A stretch of DNA of 10,341 nucleotides, from the NCBI GenBank assembly GCA_039809105.1, contig JBDHUJ010000044.1, positions 1 to 10,341 on the forward strand, read 5' to 3'. The position numbers and the translations under genes were made by a program. Source of the DNA: JBDHUJ01 sp039809105 (GTDB lineage: Bacteria > Patescibacteriota > Saccharimonadia > Saccharimonadales > UBA4665). Under the pieces are notes generated by a model. It was not told the DNA's origin, ran no database searches, and saw nothing but the letters and a program-made list of their open reading frames with translations. Each line of letters opens with the position of its first letter. The stretch's first letter is position 1. Below are positions 1-6,276 of the stretch, one piece after another.

Positions 1-8
1 CCAGAAGG

Positions 9-46
9 AATAGTACCCCGTCCTGACGGCCGGGGTACTATTTTTT
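9..46 (+). terminator. Intrinsic terminator of an upstream plus-strand gene
   Basis: A perfect 12-bp stem (AATAGTACCCCG at 9-20 with its complement at 31-42) closes a 10-nt loop. The T-run at 41-46 overlaps the 3' end of the stem. Read on the minus strand the stem is not followed by a T-run, so it most likely ends a plus-strand transcript that enters from the left of the window. Confidence 0.85.
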
Positions 47-82
47 GGGGATTGCTGCGGAAGGTCGAACCTTTGCTGGTCA

Positions 83-99
83 CACTAGTAGAACTAGTG
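83..99. promoter_or_regulatory. Small dyad (CACTAGT-AGA-ACTAGTG) before a small gene
   Basis: Two 7-bp arms form a perfect inverted repeat around AGA. Each core, ACTAGT, is itself a palindrome, so the site is equally a direct repeat with 9-bp spacing. It lies about 90 bp upstream of the small gene at 190 and could be an operator for a dimeric repressor. No convincing promoter was found beside it, and chance occurrence is possible. Confidence 0.25.
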
Positions 100-189
100 G
101 TTTACCTGGGGGGATAATTAACCAAGCGTCGGTACAACGCGCACACTATAGGCCGGGTCCTAGGGGCAAACGAAGCAGAACCACATTTT

Positions 190-525
190 TTGGGCAGATT
201 CCGCGTTGGTAACCTTGCTGCCAATTCACTCTTCGAACTTACCATAACCGAGAATGACGGCAGATTATTCCGCGGTACCGTCAGCGATGTCTTGGGGGAT
301 GCTATCGTAGAGGGTGAAACCAGTAACGACACCATTTCGTTCGTTAAGACATACGGCGATATGCGCGGGCCTGGCAACTTCGTACCACTGCTGTATACTG
401 CGACTCAGAACACCCAGGGGCTGTATGAGGGGCGCTGGTCGCCTGTCTCTAGCAATGGGCAGGGACCACGATACATGTTCAGAATGGTACCTTTTGCACC
501 AGAAGCTATCAGGGCGCTGGGTTAG
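190..525 (+). CDS. Small hypothetical protein, beta-rich, calycin-like pattern
   Basis: I do not recognise this 111-aa protein. There is no signal peptide or membrane segment. Its pattern of short alternating strands separated by glycines (FELTITENDGRLFRGTVSD, then an IxFxKxY stretch, then a YEGRW stretch near the C-terminus) resembles small antiparallel beta-barrels of the lipocalin/avidin type, but this is only a likeness. The start is uncertain. The frame is open from position 118 with no ATG or GTG, TTG at 190 is the first usual start codon, and no clear ribosome site precedes it. The 3' end overlaps the convergent peptidase gene by 17 bp. The gene could be real with a TTG start, or a gene that has lost its original start. 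Confidence 0.5.
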   Translation: MGRFRVGNLAANSLFELTITENDGRLFRGTVSDVLGDAIVEGETSNDTISFVKTYGDMRGPGNFVPLLYTATQNTQGLYEGRWSPVSSNGQGPRYMFRMVPFAPEAIRALG

Positions 526-1486
526 TAACACTGTCGGAGGAGAGGGCTTTGACGAGCTGCTGTTCTTCGACCGCGATGGCGTTGCGCGTTTCGACGATGC
601 CGTTGTACTGCGAAATCTGGCTCCGGGTAGTTTGGATGAGCGCGTTGTAGGCATTTACGGCGGCGTTATAGCTGCCGACCATGCTGTTGTAGGTGGCGAT
701 ATCGTCGCGGCTCCGGGCGGTTTGCATCTGCGCCGACTGTTTGTCCAGGGCTGTACGCTGTTGTTTCAGCAAAGCCTCGTTAGCGTCTATTTGCGTCTTT
801 AGGCTTTTCAATTGGGTGTCGTACGCGGCAATCTGGTCTTGGCGGCTGGTGAATTCGGCCTGGTACTGCGCAGCATAGCCGGTGACTTTGGAGCGGTCGG
901 TAAAGTAACGCTTGTAGTACGTTTCCAGTGGCGCAGGGAGGTTGGCGATTTCGGTTCCGAATATGGAGTGCATTTCGTTCACCACATCGTTCGGCTCACT
1001 AACCTTGTAGGCGGCTATGATGTCTTTGATGCGTTGGTCGGTCAGCTGATGGTCGTAGTAGTCAGTCAGCCAGTCGTCGACTTGCTTGCGTTCGGCGGGG
1101 GAAAGCCGGCGATACGCGGCGTGCAGCATTTCGTGAGCTGCTGTTACCTGTTCGACGCCATCCAGCCGCGCGTCAGTGACATCGTACAGGTAAATGCCTG
1201 CGTCGTCGCCGATGTAGCAGCCAAGTACAATGGTCTTTTCCCTGCCGGCCGGACAGGTGTCCGAGAATGTGGCGCCGTTCGAAATAACCGGTTTGTTCAC
1301 GTAGAACAGCCGTGTCGCCTTCGGTGTCATGGTGTCATCGGCAGCCAGTGCCGATACGGTGGCAGGGGGGCTATAGCCACGCAGTTTCATCCAGTCGGTC
1401 ACAGTCTGGCGCTGCAACCATGTCAGCGCCAGCACGCCCAGGACAAGCACCAGCACCCCAACCTGCAGTGTCTGTTTTCGCTTCAT
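509..1486 (-). CDS. Membrane-anchored putative zinc metallopeptidase (HEMLH) with C-terminal coiled coil
   Basis: This 325-aa protein begins with a basic N-terminus and one hydrophobic segment (about residues 8-24), best read as an uncleaved signal anchor that places the rest outside the membrane. Residues 118-122 are HEMLH, the HExxH zinc-binding motif of metallopeptidases. A glutamate at 171 in NEMHSIFG is a plausible third zinc ligand, as in gluzincins. Cys79 and Cys90 could form a disulfide. Residues from about 205 to 315 form a long Gln/Asn/Tyr-rich predicted coiled coil with repeated YN pairs. A role in envelope protein processing is inferred; the substrate is unknown. The gene lies 53 bp downstream of clpC on the same strand and has its own -10 element close to the ATG. 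There is no Shine-Dalgarno sequence. It overlaps the convergent gene at its 3' end by 17 bp. Confidence 0.8.
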   Translation of the reverse strand: MKRKQTLQVGVLVLVLGVLALTWLQRQTVTDWMKLRGYSPPATVSALAADDTMTPKATRLFYVNKPVISNGATFSDTCPAGREKTIVLGCYIGDDAGIYLYDVTDARLDGVEQVTAAHEMLHAAYRRLSPAERKQVDDWLTDYYDHQLTDQRIKDIIAAYKVSEPNDVVNEMHSIFGTEIANLPAPLETYYKRYFTDRSKVTGYAAQYQAEFTSRQDQIAAYDTQLKSLKTQIDANEALLKQQRTALDKQSAQMQTARSRDDIATYNSMVGSYNAAVNAYNALIQTTRSQISQYNGIVETRNAIAVEEQQLVKALSSDSVTNPAP

Positions 1487-1497
1487 ACGTTAGCTTT

Positions 1498-1506
1498 ATT
1501 GTAGCA
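1498..1506 (-). promoter_or_regulatory. Extended -10 promoter of the zinc-peptidase gene
   Basis: The minus strand reads TGCTACAAT, an extended -10 (TG-n-TACAAT, one mismatch to TATAAT). No good -35 is visible, as expected for extended -10 promoters. The hexamer ends 11 nt before the ATG at 1486, so transcription would begin about 5 nt upstream of the start codon and the mRNA would be almost leaderless. This fits the absence of a Shine-Dalgarno sequence. Confidence 0.55.
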
Positions 1507-1539
1507 TTTCGGAAGTGAAAGCAAGAACCCTGACCGCCG

Positions 1540-4026
1540 CTACTCGGCCGCGGTCGTGTAGGTCAGTTCGTCGTTCTTGGTAGCGACGTGGACGATATCG
1601 CCTCGCGCGTACTTGTTGTCGAGCAGTTCGACGGCCATTTGGTCTTCGATGGTGTCTTGGATGAGCCTCCGGAGCGGACGTACGCCGTTTTTAGCATCGT
1701 AGCCGTGCTCGAGCAGGTATTCCTTCGCGCCCTTTGTCAGCGTGAGGCTCAGACCTTGCTTCTGAAGCCGCGCCTTCAGCTCGTCTATCTGCAGGTCGAT
1801 GATATGGAAGATGTCTTTCTTGGTCAGGCCGCGGAAGACGACGATTTTGTCGATGCGGTTCAGCAGTTCGGGGCGCATTTCTTTCTTCAGGCGGTCGAGT
1901 ACGTTGTCGCGGTTAGCTTCGTGCATGGCGTCGAGGTCGTCGAAATCTTTCGTCCGCTCAGCGTGGAACCCAAAGTTGGCTTCCTTTTGCAGTTTCTCTG
2001 CACCGATGTTCGACGTCATGATGACGATGGTGTTCGTAAAGTCTATGCGGCGGCCTTTGGCGTCAGTCAGGTAGCCATCCTCCAGAATCTGCAGCATCAT
2101 GTTGAACACGTCGGGGTGGGCTTTCTCAATCTCGTCGAACAGCACCAGGCTGTACGGTTGGCGGCGGATTTTATCGGTCAGCTGACCGCCTTCGTCGTAA
2201 CCGACATAGCCTGCCGGCGCGCCTACTAGACGCGACACGTTGTGATGTTCGCCGAATTCGGACATGTCTATCTTTACCAGCGCGCTTTCGGAGCCGAAGA
2301 ATTCGCGGGCCAGGACCCGGGCCAGCTCGGTCTTCCCCACGCCCGTCGGCCCAAGGAATATGAACGAGCCAATCGGCCGGTTGGTCGCACCGATACCGCT
2401 GCGGTTGCGGCGAATGGCTTTACTGACGACTTCGACCGCTTCGTGCTGGCCGATGACGTGCTTGCCAATGTTCTTCTCCAAACTCAGCAGGTACTTCGCC
2501 TCGCTCTTGATGACCTTGCGCACCGGCACACCGGTTATGCGCGCCACCACCTCGGCTACGTCGTCGCTGGTTACGTTTAGCCGCTTAGCGTCTTTGTTCG
2601 TCTTGAGCAGCGCTTCGAGCTCTTTGTTTATCTGCGACGCGCGAGTCTTGGCACGGGCGGCACGTTCGTAATCTTCGTTGTCGACGGCTTCGTCTATACG
2701 GGCATTTACGAGCTTGAGCTCCTTCTGCAGTTTGCGGACTTCGGGACTGGTCTTGCCCTTCAGCACGCGCAGGTGAGCGCTGGTTTCGTCCAGCAGGTCA
2801 ATGGCTTTGTCGGGCATGAACCGGTCTTGAATGTAGCGCTTGGACAGGTTAACTGTGTCTTCGAGTACTTCGTCGCTGATGGTCACACCGTGGAATTCTT
2901 CGTAGTGTTTGCGCAGGCCTTTCAAAATGGCGAGTGTTTCGCCAGGAGTCGTTTCCGGTACCTGGATAGGCTGGAAGCGGCGCTCCAAGGCCGCATCTTT
3001 TTCGATGTGCTTGGTGTATTCGGCGGTCGTCGTCGCGCCGATGACTTGGATTTTACCGCGGGCCAGCGCCGGCTTTAGTATGTTGCCGGCGTCCATAGCG
3101 CCTTCGGCAGCGCCAGCGCCGACTATCAGGTGGATTTCGTCTATAAAGGCAATGGTTTTCTTGTCTTCTTCCAGTTCGGCCATGACTTTTTTGAGCCGTT
3201 CTTCGAATTCGCCGCGGTACTTGGTACCGGCTATCATCCCGGCCAGGTCGAGCATGACGATACGCTTGTCCAGCAGGCTGTCCGGCACGTCTTCATTGAC
3301 GATGCGCTGTGCCAGGCCCTCGACGATGGCCGTTTTGCCGACGCCCGGTTCGCCGATGAGTACCGGGTTGTTCTTCGTCCGGCGGTTCAAGATTGTGACC
3401 ATGCGCTTAAGCTGGTTTTCGCGGCCAACTACCGGGTCGAGCTTGCCTTTGCGGGCTTCGGCGGTCAGGTCGGTGCCGAACTGGTCGAGCGTGGTCTTTT
3501 TGCCGCTTTTGCGCGGGGCGCGGCGGGTACCGGGTTCGCCGAAATCGCCCTCTTCGTACTGCTGGCGCTGCAGGAAGTTTTCGAGCTCGTTGGTCAGACG
3601 GTCGACATCGACATTCATATCGCGCAGCAATATGGTTGCACGAGCATTCTTTTGGCTGAGTATGCTGTAGAGAATGTGCTCGGTACCGCAGAAATCTTGG
3701 TTATAATCTTGCGCGACATCGTACGCCATTTTCAGCGTCAGTTTGGCGGTTTCGCTGTAGCCTTTGGCCCCCATGTTTATAACGAGCGTCTTGGGCGTGA
3801 GGTTCAGTGCCAGGCGGGCTTTGTCGAGTGTGACACCGGCGCCTTCGAGCAATTTCGCGCCCATGCTGCTGTCTTGTGCGAGCAGGCCGAGCAGCAGGTG
3901 CTCGGTGCCGACATAGGCGTTGCCCAGCCCACGGGCGATTGTCCCGGCGTGGGCCAGGCTTTTGCGTGCATTATCGGTCAGAAAATTGGAAAATTCTTGA
4001 TAATCAGGAGAGTTTGTTGCGTCCAT
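1540..4026 (-). CDS. clpC: ATP-dependent Clp protease ATP-binding subunit ClpC
   Basis: This is a complete 828-aa class I Hsp100 unfoldase, of typical ClpC length. In order it has two Clp N-domain repeats (about 10-150), a first AAA+ module with Walker A GEPGVGKT (225-232) and Walker B FIDEIH (294-299), a short middle domain with a UVR-like stretch (about 440-470), and a second AAA+ module with Walker A GPTGVGKT (559-566) and Walker B VLFDEIEK (628-635). A Clp C-terminal D2-small domain follows. The short middle domain separates ClpC from ClpB. FGF at 685-687 sits where ClpP-binding ATPases carry the [LIV]-G-[FL] loop, so it probably partners ClpP (not in the window) in the cytoplasm to degrade damaged proteins. 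The start is supported by GGAGG 9 nt upstream of the ATG. Expression is probably controlled by HrcA through the CIRCE element upstream. Confidence 0.97.
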   Translation of the reverse strand: MDATNSPDYQEFSNFLTDNARKSLAHAGTIARGLGNAYVGTEHLLLGLLAQDSSMGAKLLEGAGVTLDKARLALNLTPKTLVINMGAKGYSETAKLTLKMAYDVAQDYNQDFCGTEHILYSILSQKNARATILLRDMNVDVDRLTNELENFLQRQQYEEGDFGEPGTRRAPRKSGKKTTLDQFGTDLTAEARKGKLDPVVGRENQLKRMVTILNRRTKNNPVLIGEPGVGKTAIVEGLAQRIVNEDVPDSLLDKRIVMLDLAGMIAGTKYRGEFEERLKKVMAELEEDKKTIAFIDEIHLIVGAGAAEGAMDAGNILKPALARGKIQVIGATTTAEYTKHIEKDAALERRFQPIQVPETTPGETLAILKGLRKHYEEFHGVTISDEVLEDTVNLSKRYIQDRFMPDKAIDLLDETSAHLRVLKGKTSPEVRKLQKELKLVNARIDEAVDNEDYERAARAKTRASQINKELEALLKTNKDAKRLNVTSDDVAEVVARITGVPVRKVIKSEAKYLLSLEKNIGKHVIGQHEAVEVVSKAIRRNRSGIGATNRPIGSFIFLGPTGVGKTELARVLAREFFGSESALVKIDMSEFGEHHNVSRLVGAPAGYVGYDEGGQLTDKIRRQPYSLVLFDEIEKAHPDVFNMMLQILEDGYLTDAKGRRIDFTNTIVIMTSNIGAEKLQKEANFGFHAERTKDFDDLDAMHEANRDNVLDRLKKEMRPELLNRIDKIVVFRGLTKKDIFHIIDLQIDELKARLQKQGLSLTLTKGAKEYLLEHGYDAKNGVRPLRRLIQDTIEDQMAVELLDNKYARGDIVHVATKNDELTYTTAAE

Positions 4027-4065
4027 ACGTTATATCCTCCGTTTTTGCGAGTCCCACCTTCTGGT

Positions 4066-4154
4066 GTCATTCCCGCGAAGGCGGGAATCCAGTGCAAGTA
4101 ATGAGTGCCGTAGGCACATAAAATAGACTGGGTCCCAGCCTTCGCTGGGATGAC
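4066..4154. repeat. REP-like palindrome pair (GTCAT...ATGAC) in the clpC leader
   Basis: Two 27-nt units face each other: 4066-4092 reads inward from GTCATTCCCGCG, and 4128-4154 is its imperfect inverted copy, ending in ATGAC (about 22 of 27 positions match). Each unit also folds on itself (ATTCCCGC with GCGGGAAT; CCCAGC with GCTGGG). This is the layout of bacterial REP/BIME elements, and the first unit resembles a widespread intergenic repeat containing ATTCCCGCG...CGGGAAT. It lies between the CIRCE-controlled promoter and the clpC start, so it would be transcribed as part of the leader. Confidence 0.8.
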
Positions 4155-4219
4155 AACGAAGTGGATACTCAAAGTTACTTATCCGGCCACACCCTGCGAC
4201 GGATGCCAGAACTGTTTCT

Positions 4220-4249
4220 ATCATACGCGCATTAGCACTCTCCAGTCAA
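4220..4249 (-). promoter_or_regulatory. Sigma-70-type promoter of clpC
   Basis: On the minus strand TTGACT (4249-4244) and TATGAT (4225-4220) are separated by 18 bp. Each has one mismatch to consensus. Transcription should start near 4213, giving a leader of about 187 nt before the clpC ATG. The -35 lies within the CIRCE spacer and the right half-site falls in the promoter spacer, so a bound repressor would block RNA polymerase. Confidence 0.8.
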
Positions 4250-4258
4250 GAGTGCTAA
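4232..4258. promoter_or_regulatory. CIRCE operator (HrcA binding site)
   Basis: TTAGCACTC (4232-4240), a 9-bp spacer and GAGTGCTAA (4250-4258) match the CIRCE consensus TTAGCACTC-N9-GAGTGCTAA at every arm position. CIRCE is the operator of the heat-shock repressor HrcA, which loses activity when GroEL is occupied by unfolded protein. The site overlaps the -35 and spacer of the clpC promoter. The gene on the other side ends at 4276 and runs the same way, so clpC is the only evident target. hrcA is not in the window. Confidence 0.95.
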
Positions 4259-4275
4259 TTTGAGATATTTATCAC

Positions 4276-4599
4276 TCAGTCATTCGGGCAGGTAAACGTA
4301 TACTCTTCGGCGAAAGCCTCATCGCCACACTCCGTACAGGTGTTCAGTATGCCGTACATGCGGTTATCTCCGTTAGGAGCGTCGAATCGCTGCAAAGATT
4401 CATCCTCGTATTCAGCGCCAGCATCTCGGCAGTCTGCTTCCTCGTCATGGGGAAGATTGTCTATGTTAAAAGTCGGTCCGCTTGCCGCGTCTTCCCATAA
4501 ACCAAGACATCGTTCGATACACATCCGAGGCAAACCGTGGTGTACGCTGTTGCCATTCTTCCAGTACAAGCCTTCGCCAAGAGGACATTTGGTACTCAT
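4276..4599 (-). CDS. Small cysteine-rich hypothetical protein, possible metal-binding
   Basis: I do not recognise this 107-aa acidic protein. It has seven cysteines (5, 27, 31, 57, 88, 91, 104). The last three, CxxC at 88-91 plus Cys104 near the C-terminus, resemble a zinc-ribbon half, and Cys27/Cys31 form a CxxxC pair. There is no membrane segment or signal peptide, so a cytoplasmic zinc-binding or redox-active role is possible but unproven. I chose the ATG at 4599; a TTG at 4626 would add nine residues. No Shine-Dalgarno sequence precedes either start. The gene is divergent from folP (50 bp between start codons) and ends 17 bp before the CIRCE site. It has no evident terminator, so its transcript might run into clpC. 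Confidence 0.6.
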   Translation of the reverse strand: MSTKCPLGEGLYWKNGNSVHHGLPRMCIERCLGLWEDAASGPTFNIDNLPHDEEADCRDAGAEYEDESLQRFDAPNGDNRMYGILNTCTECGDEAFAEEYTFTCPND

Positions 4600-4631
4600 T
4601 ACAAAACCATACCATAAATTTGCCAAAAATG

Positions 4632-4637
4632 TATACT
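4632..4637 (+). promoter_or_regulatory. Probable -10 element of folP
   Basis: TATACT (one mismatch to TATAAT) lies 12 nt before the folP ATG. No good -35 is seen at 16-18 bp. If used, transcription would begin about 6 nt before the start codon, and the mRNA would be nearly leaderless, in keeping with the lack of a Shine-Dalgarno sequence. Confidence 0.45.
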
Positions 4638-4649
4638 ACTTAACAGATT

Positions 4650-5426
4650 ATGAAGACACAGCTAGTGGGGATTTTGAATGTGACGCCGGATAGTTTTAGT
4701 GATGGCGGGTTGTTCTTGGAGCCGGATGCTGCGCTTAAGCAGTTACGGCAGTTGTTTGACGATGGGGCTTCATTGGTCGACATCGGCGCGGAATCTACCA
4801 GGCCAGGTGCTGAAGCGCTTTCGCCTGAGCAAGAATGGCAGCGATTGGCACCAGTATTGGAAGTTGCGCTCCGCGAATACCCCGACCGCATATCACTCGA
4901 TACCTTTCACCCCGAAACGGTTTCGCGGGCAGCCGAAGCTTACGGCCCGCACTTCATAGTCAACGACGTGACCGGATTTTCGAACCCCGCCATGGTTCAA
5001 ACTGCCGCCCAGCACCAGCTACGCTGCATCGTCAGTCACTTGCCTGCACAGTTTCACGGAGACATTCAGGCCGCCCACAAAGGACCTTTGCTTGACGACG
5101 AGCAAGTCGTAAAGCAAGAGCTGCTACAACGCTACAACGAGTTAGTGACAGCTGGTGTGCCAGCCGAAGGCATCATCCTCGACCCCGGCATCGGCTTCGG
5201 CAAAACGCCCGAGCTCAACCAAAAATTGCTCCGTTTCGCCGAACTCGTGCCTGGCCACCCTGTCATGATAGGCTATTCACGCAAACGTTTCCTGGGCGAA
5301 CACCGGTTCGAACTGGAACCGAACCTTGCCGCCGGACGCATCGCCATCGCTGCTGGCGCCGCCTACCTCCGCGTCCACGACGTCCCCGCGCACAGAGCCC
5401 TAGTAAGCAGTAGAGGTACTGAGTAG
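4650..5426 (+). CDS. folP: Dihydropteroate synthase
   Basis: FolP joins 6-hydroxymethyl-dihydropterin pyrophosphate to p-aminobenzoate, giving dihydropteroate; it is the sulfonamide target. The 258-aa protein is complete and slightly short for the family. Signatures run in order: GILNVTPDSFSDGG (7-20, loop 1), DIGAESTRPGAE (44-55, loop 2), SLDTF with Asp84, VNDVTGF with Asn105, ILDPGIGFGKT (176-186), GYSRKRFLGE with Lys212 (208-217) and RVHDV with Arg241 and His243 (241-245). These cover the known pterin- and phosphate-binding residues, so it should be active. The ATG at 4650 begins just before the first conserved strand. It has no Shine-Dalgarno site and a -10 very close by. It is the only folate gene here on the plus strand and converges on folA. 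Confidence 0.97.
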   Translation: MKTQLVGILNVTPDSFSDGGLFLEPDAALKQLRQLFDDGASLVDIGAESTRPGAEALSPEQEWQRLAPVLEVALREYPDRISLDTFHPETVSRAAEAYGPHFIVNDVTGFSNPAMVQTAAQHQLRCIVSHLPAQFHGDIQAAHKGPLLDDEQVVKQELLQRYNELVTAGVPAEGIILDPGIGFGKTPELNQKLLRFAELVPGHPVMIGYSRKRFLGEHRFELEPNLAAGRIAIAAGAAYLRVHDVPAHRALVSSRGTE

Positions 5427-5734
5427 TAAGAGTGTCGCAGGCGGATGTTATCAAACCGTGGCCCATCAGGGCCACACAGCTATCTGCCGGCCATCCGGAG
5501 CGCCCCGGCTGTGATGTTGGTCAAAACGACAACTCCCCTGAACGATAGTGATAGGGCCGGAGGAGTGTCCGAGCGAGCCACTCGAGCGAGTTCTCCGGAG
5601 GGTTGTCGGCTTTGACAACAGCGCACCGAGGAGTGGAGGCCTGGCCGGGGAGTTTTGGACACTTCTCCACCCCACGAAACGGGTTTCGTGGGGACCCCGG
5701 TTTTGCGATTCAAAAGTGTCATGTTTGCTCGAGG
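5427..5734. other. Structured convergent intergenic region between folP and folA
   Basis: No credible gene is seen in these 308 bases, but strong dyads are dense. They include a 7-bp GTGGCCC hairpin with an ATCA loop (5458-5475) and a nested fold described separately (5559-5668). There is also a 10-bp perfect hairpin, CCCCACGAAA with loop CGGG (5670-5693). None is followed by a proper T-run on either strand, so these are not typical terminators, and no clear terminator for folP was found. The region could hold a structured RNA, a decayed repeat, or simply hairpins that end transcription by other means. Confidence 0.5.
5559..5668. ncRNA. Candidate structured RNA, nested stems, family unknown
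   Basis: GGAGGAGTGTCC (5559-5570) pairs with GGACACTTCTCC (5657-5668) over 12 bp with one G-U. Inside it CCACTC (5578-5583) pairs with GAGTGG (5631-5636). Inside that GTTGTC (5602-5607) pairs with GACAAC (5614-5619) around a 6-nt loop. The three stems are properly nested and form a rod-like shape. It matches no RNA that I know: tmRNA, SRP RNA and RNase P signatures are absent. The strand and the expression are unknown. Confidence 0.3.
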
Positions 5735-5761
5735 AAAAAAAACGGACCCGCCGCGGCGGGT
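5735..5761 (-). terminator. Intrinsic terminator of the nusA-folC-folA operon
   Basis: On the minus strand the palindrome ACCCGCCGCGGCGGGT (5761-5746) folds into a short, very GC-rich stem, followed by CCG and eight T residues (5742-5735). It lies 44 nt after the folA stop codon, at the natural end of the operon. Confidence 0.8.
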
Positions 5762-5805
5762 GACAGAAGCGAGTAGACCAATCAGCAACTCAGGCCAGAG
5801 AGGGC

Positions 5806-6276
5806 TCAATTGGCTTTGCGGCGCCAGATTTCAAACCGGAACGTTATGCCGTTCTCAGTCAGAGAGCCAGACACATACGTCCGCTCAAATGCATCTTCAT
5901 ACGCCGGAAAAAACTTCGTACACCCAAAGTCACCTTCTACCTGCGTCAGATACAGTTCGTCAGCCCGCCCTAGAACGCTTCCGAATAACCGTTGGCCGCC
6001 CAGCACCCACACATCATCCTCGCGCTCCAAAAACTTCTCGGCGTCGCGTACCACTGCCGCATCCTGCAACTCCGGCCCGCTGGTAACCACGGCGTTCCGA
6101 CGGTCCGGCAACGCCACACCGATGCTTTCGTACGTCACCCGGCCCATCAACACCGTCTGCCCTAACGTGTGCTTCCGGAACCACCGCATGTCAGCGGGCA
6201 GCTTGCCGAACCATGGTATGCCGTGACCATCCGCAATACCTCGCCGGGTATCTAGCGCCGCGATACAGCGAATCAT
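5806..6276 (-). CDS. folA: Dihydrofolate reductase
   Basis: FolA reduces dihydrofolate to tetrahydrofolate with NADPH and is the trimethoprim target. The 156-aa protein is the usual length for bacterial DHFR. It shows the Met20-loop region GIPWFGKLPADMRWF (19-33) with Trp22 and the active-site acid Asp29, the NADPH-binding GRVTYESIG (45-53), the conserved glycine pair LGGQRLF (92-98, Gly93-Gly94) and LTQVEGDFGCTKFFP (110-124). The ATG at 6276 gives the canonical N-terminus MIRCIAAL. The frame stays open further upstream, but that part lies inside folC and is not DHFR-like. The start overlaps the folC stop as ATGA and is preceded by AGGAG, so the two genes are probably translationally coupled. 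It is the last gene of the nusA operon. Confidence 0.97.
   Translation of the reverse strand: MIRCIAALDTRRGIADGHGIPWFGKLPADMRWFRKHTLGQTVLMGRVTYESIGVALPDRRNAVVTSGPELQDAAVVRDAEKFLEREDDVWVLGGQRLFGSVLGRADELYLTQVEGDFGCTKFFPAYEDAFERTYVSGSLTENGITFRFEIWRRKAN

Noticed and set aside
812..1504. Plus-strand open frame antisense to the zinc-peptidase gene
   Set aside because: The minus-strand reading has a signal anchor, the HEMLH motif and a coiled coil; the antisense reading has no coherent features.
1484..4032. Shared TAACGT directly before the ATG of both clpC and the zinc-peptidase gene
   Set aside because: A six-base match at two sites is easily chance. clpC has a proper Shine-Dalgarno sequence, and no other gene here shows the motif.
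2909..4101. Long plus-strand open frames antisense to clpC (for example 3130-4101 and 2909-3670)
   Set aside because: They lie fully opposite a conserved gene, show no recognisable domain and have no ribosome site. One runs out through the palindromic repeat. They are by-products of clpC codon use.
5559..5668. tRNA-Ser-like 5' end (GGAGGAGTGTCCGAG) with a complementary 3' end
   Set aside because: No T-loop TTC motif or anticodon arm can be formed. The pairing extends to 12 bp where a tRNA has a 7-bp acceptor stem, so it is not a tRNA.
5427..5805. RNase P RNA, tmRNA or SRP RNA in the folP-folA gap
   Set aside because: The length and structure suggested a test, but the conserved sequence blocks of these RNAs are absent on both strands.
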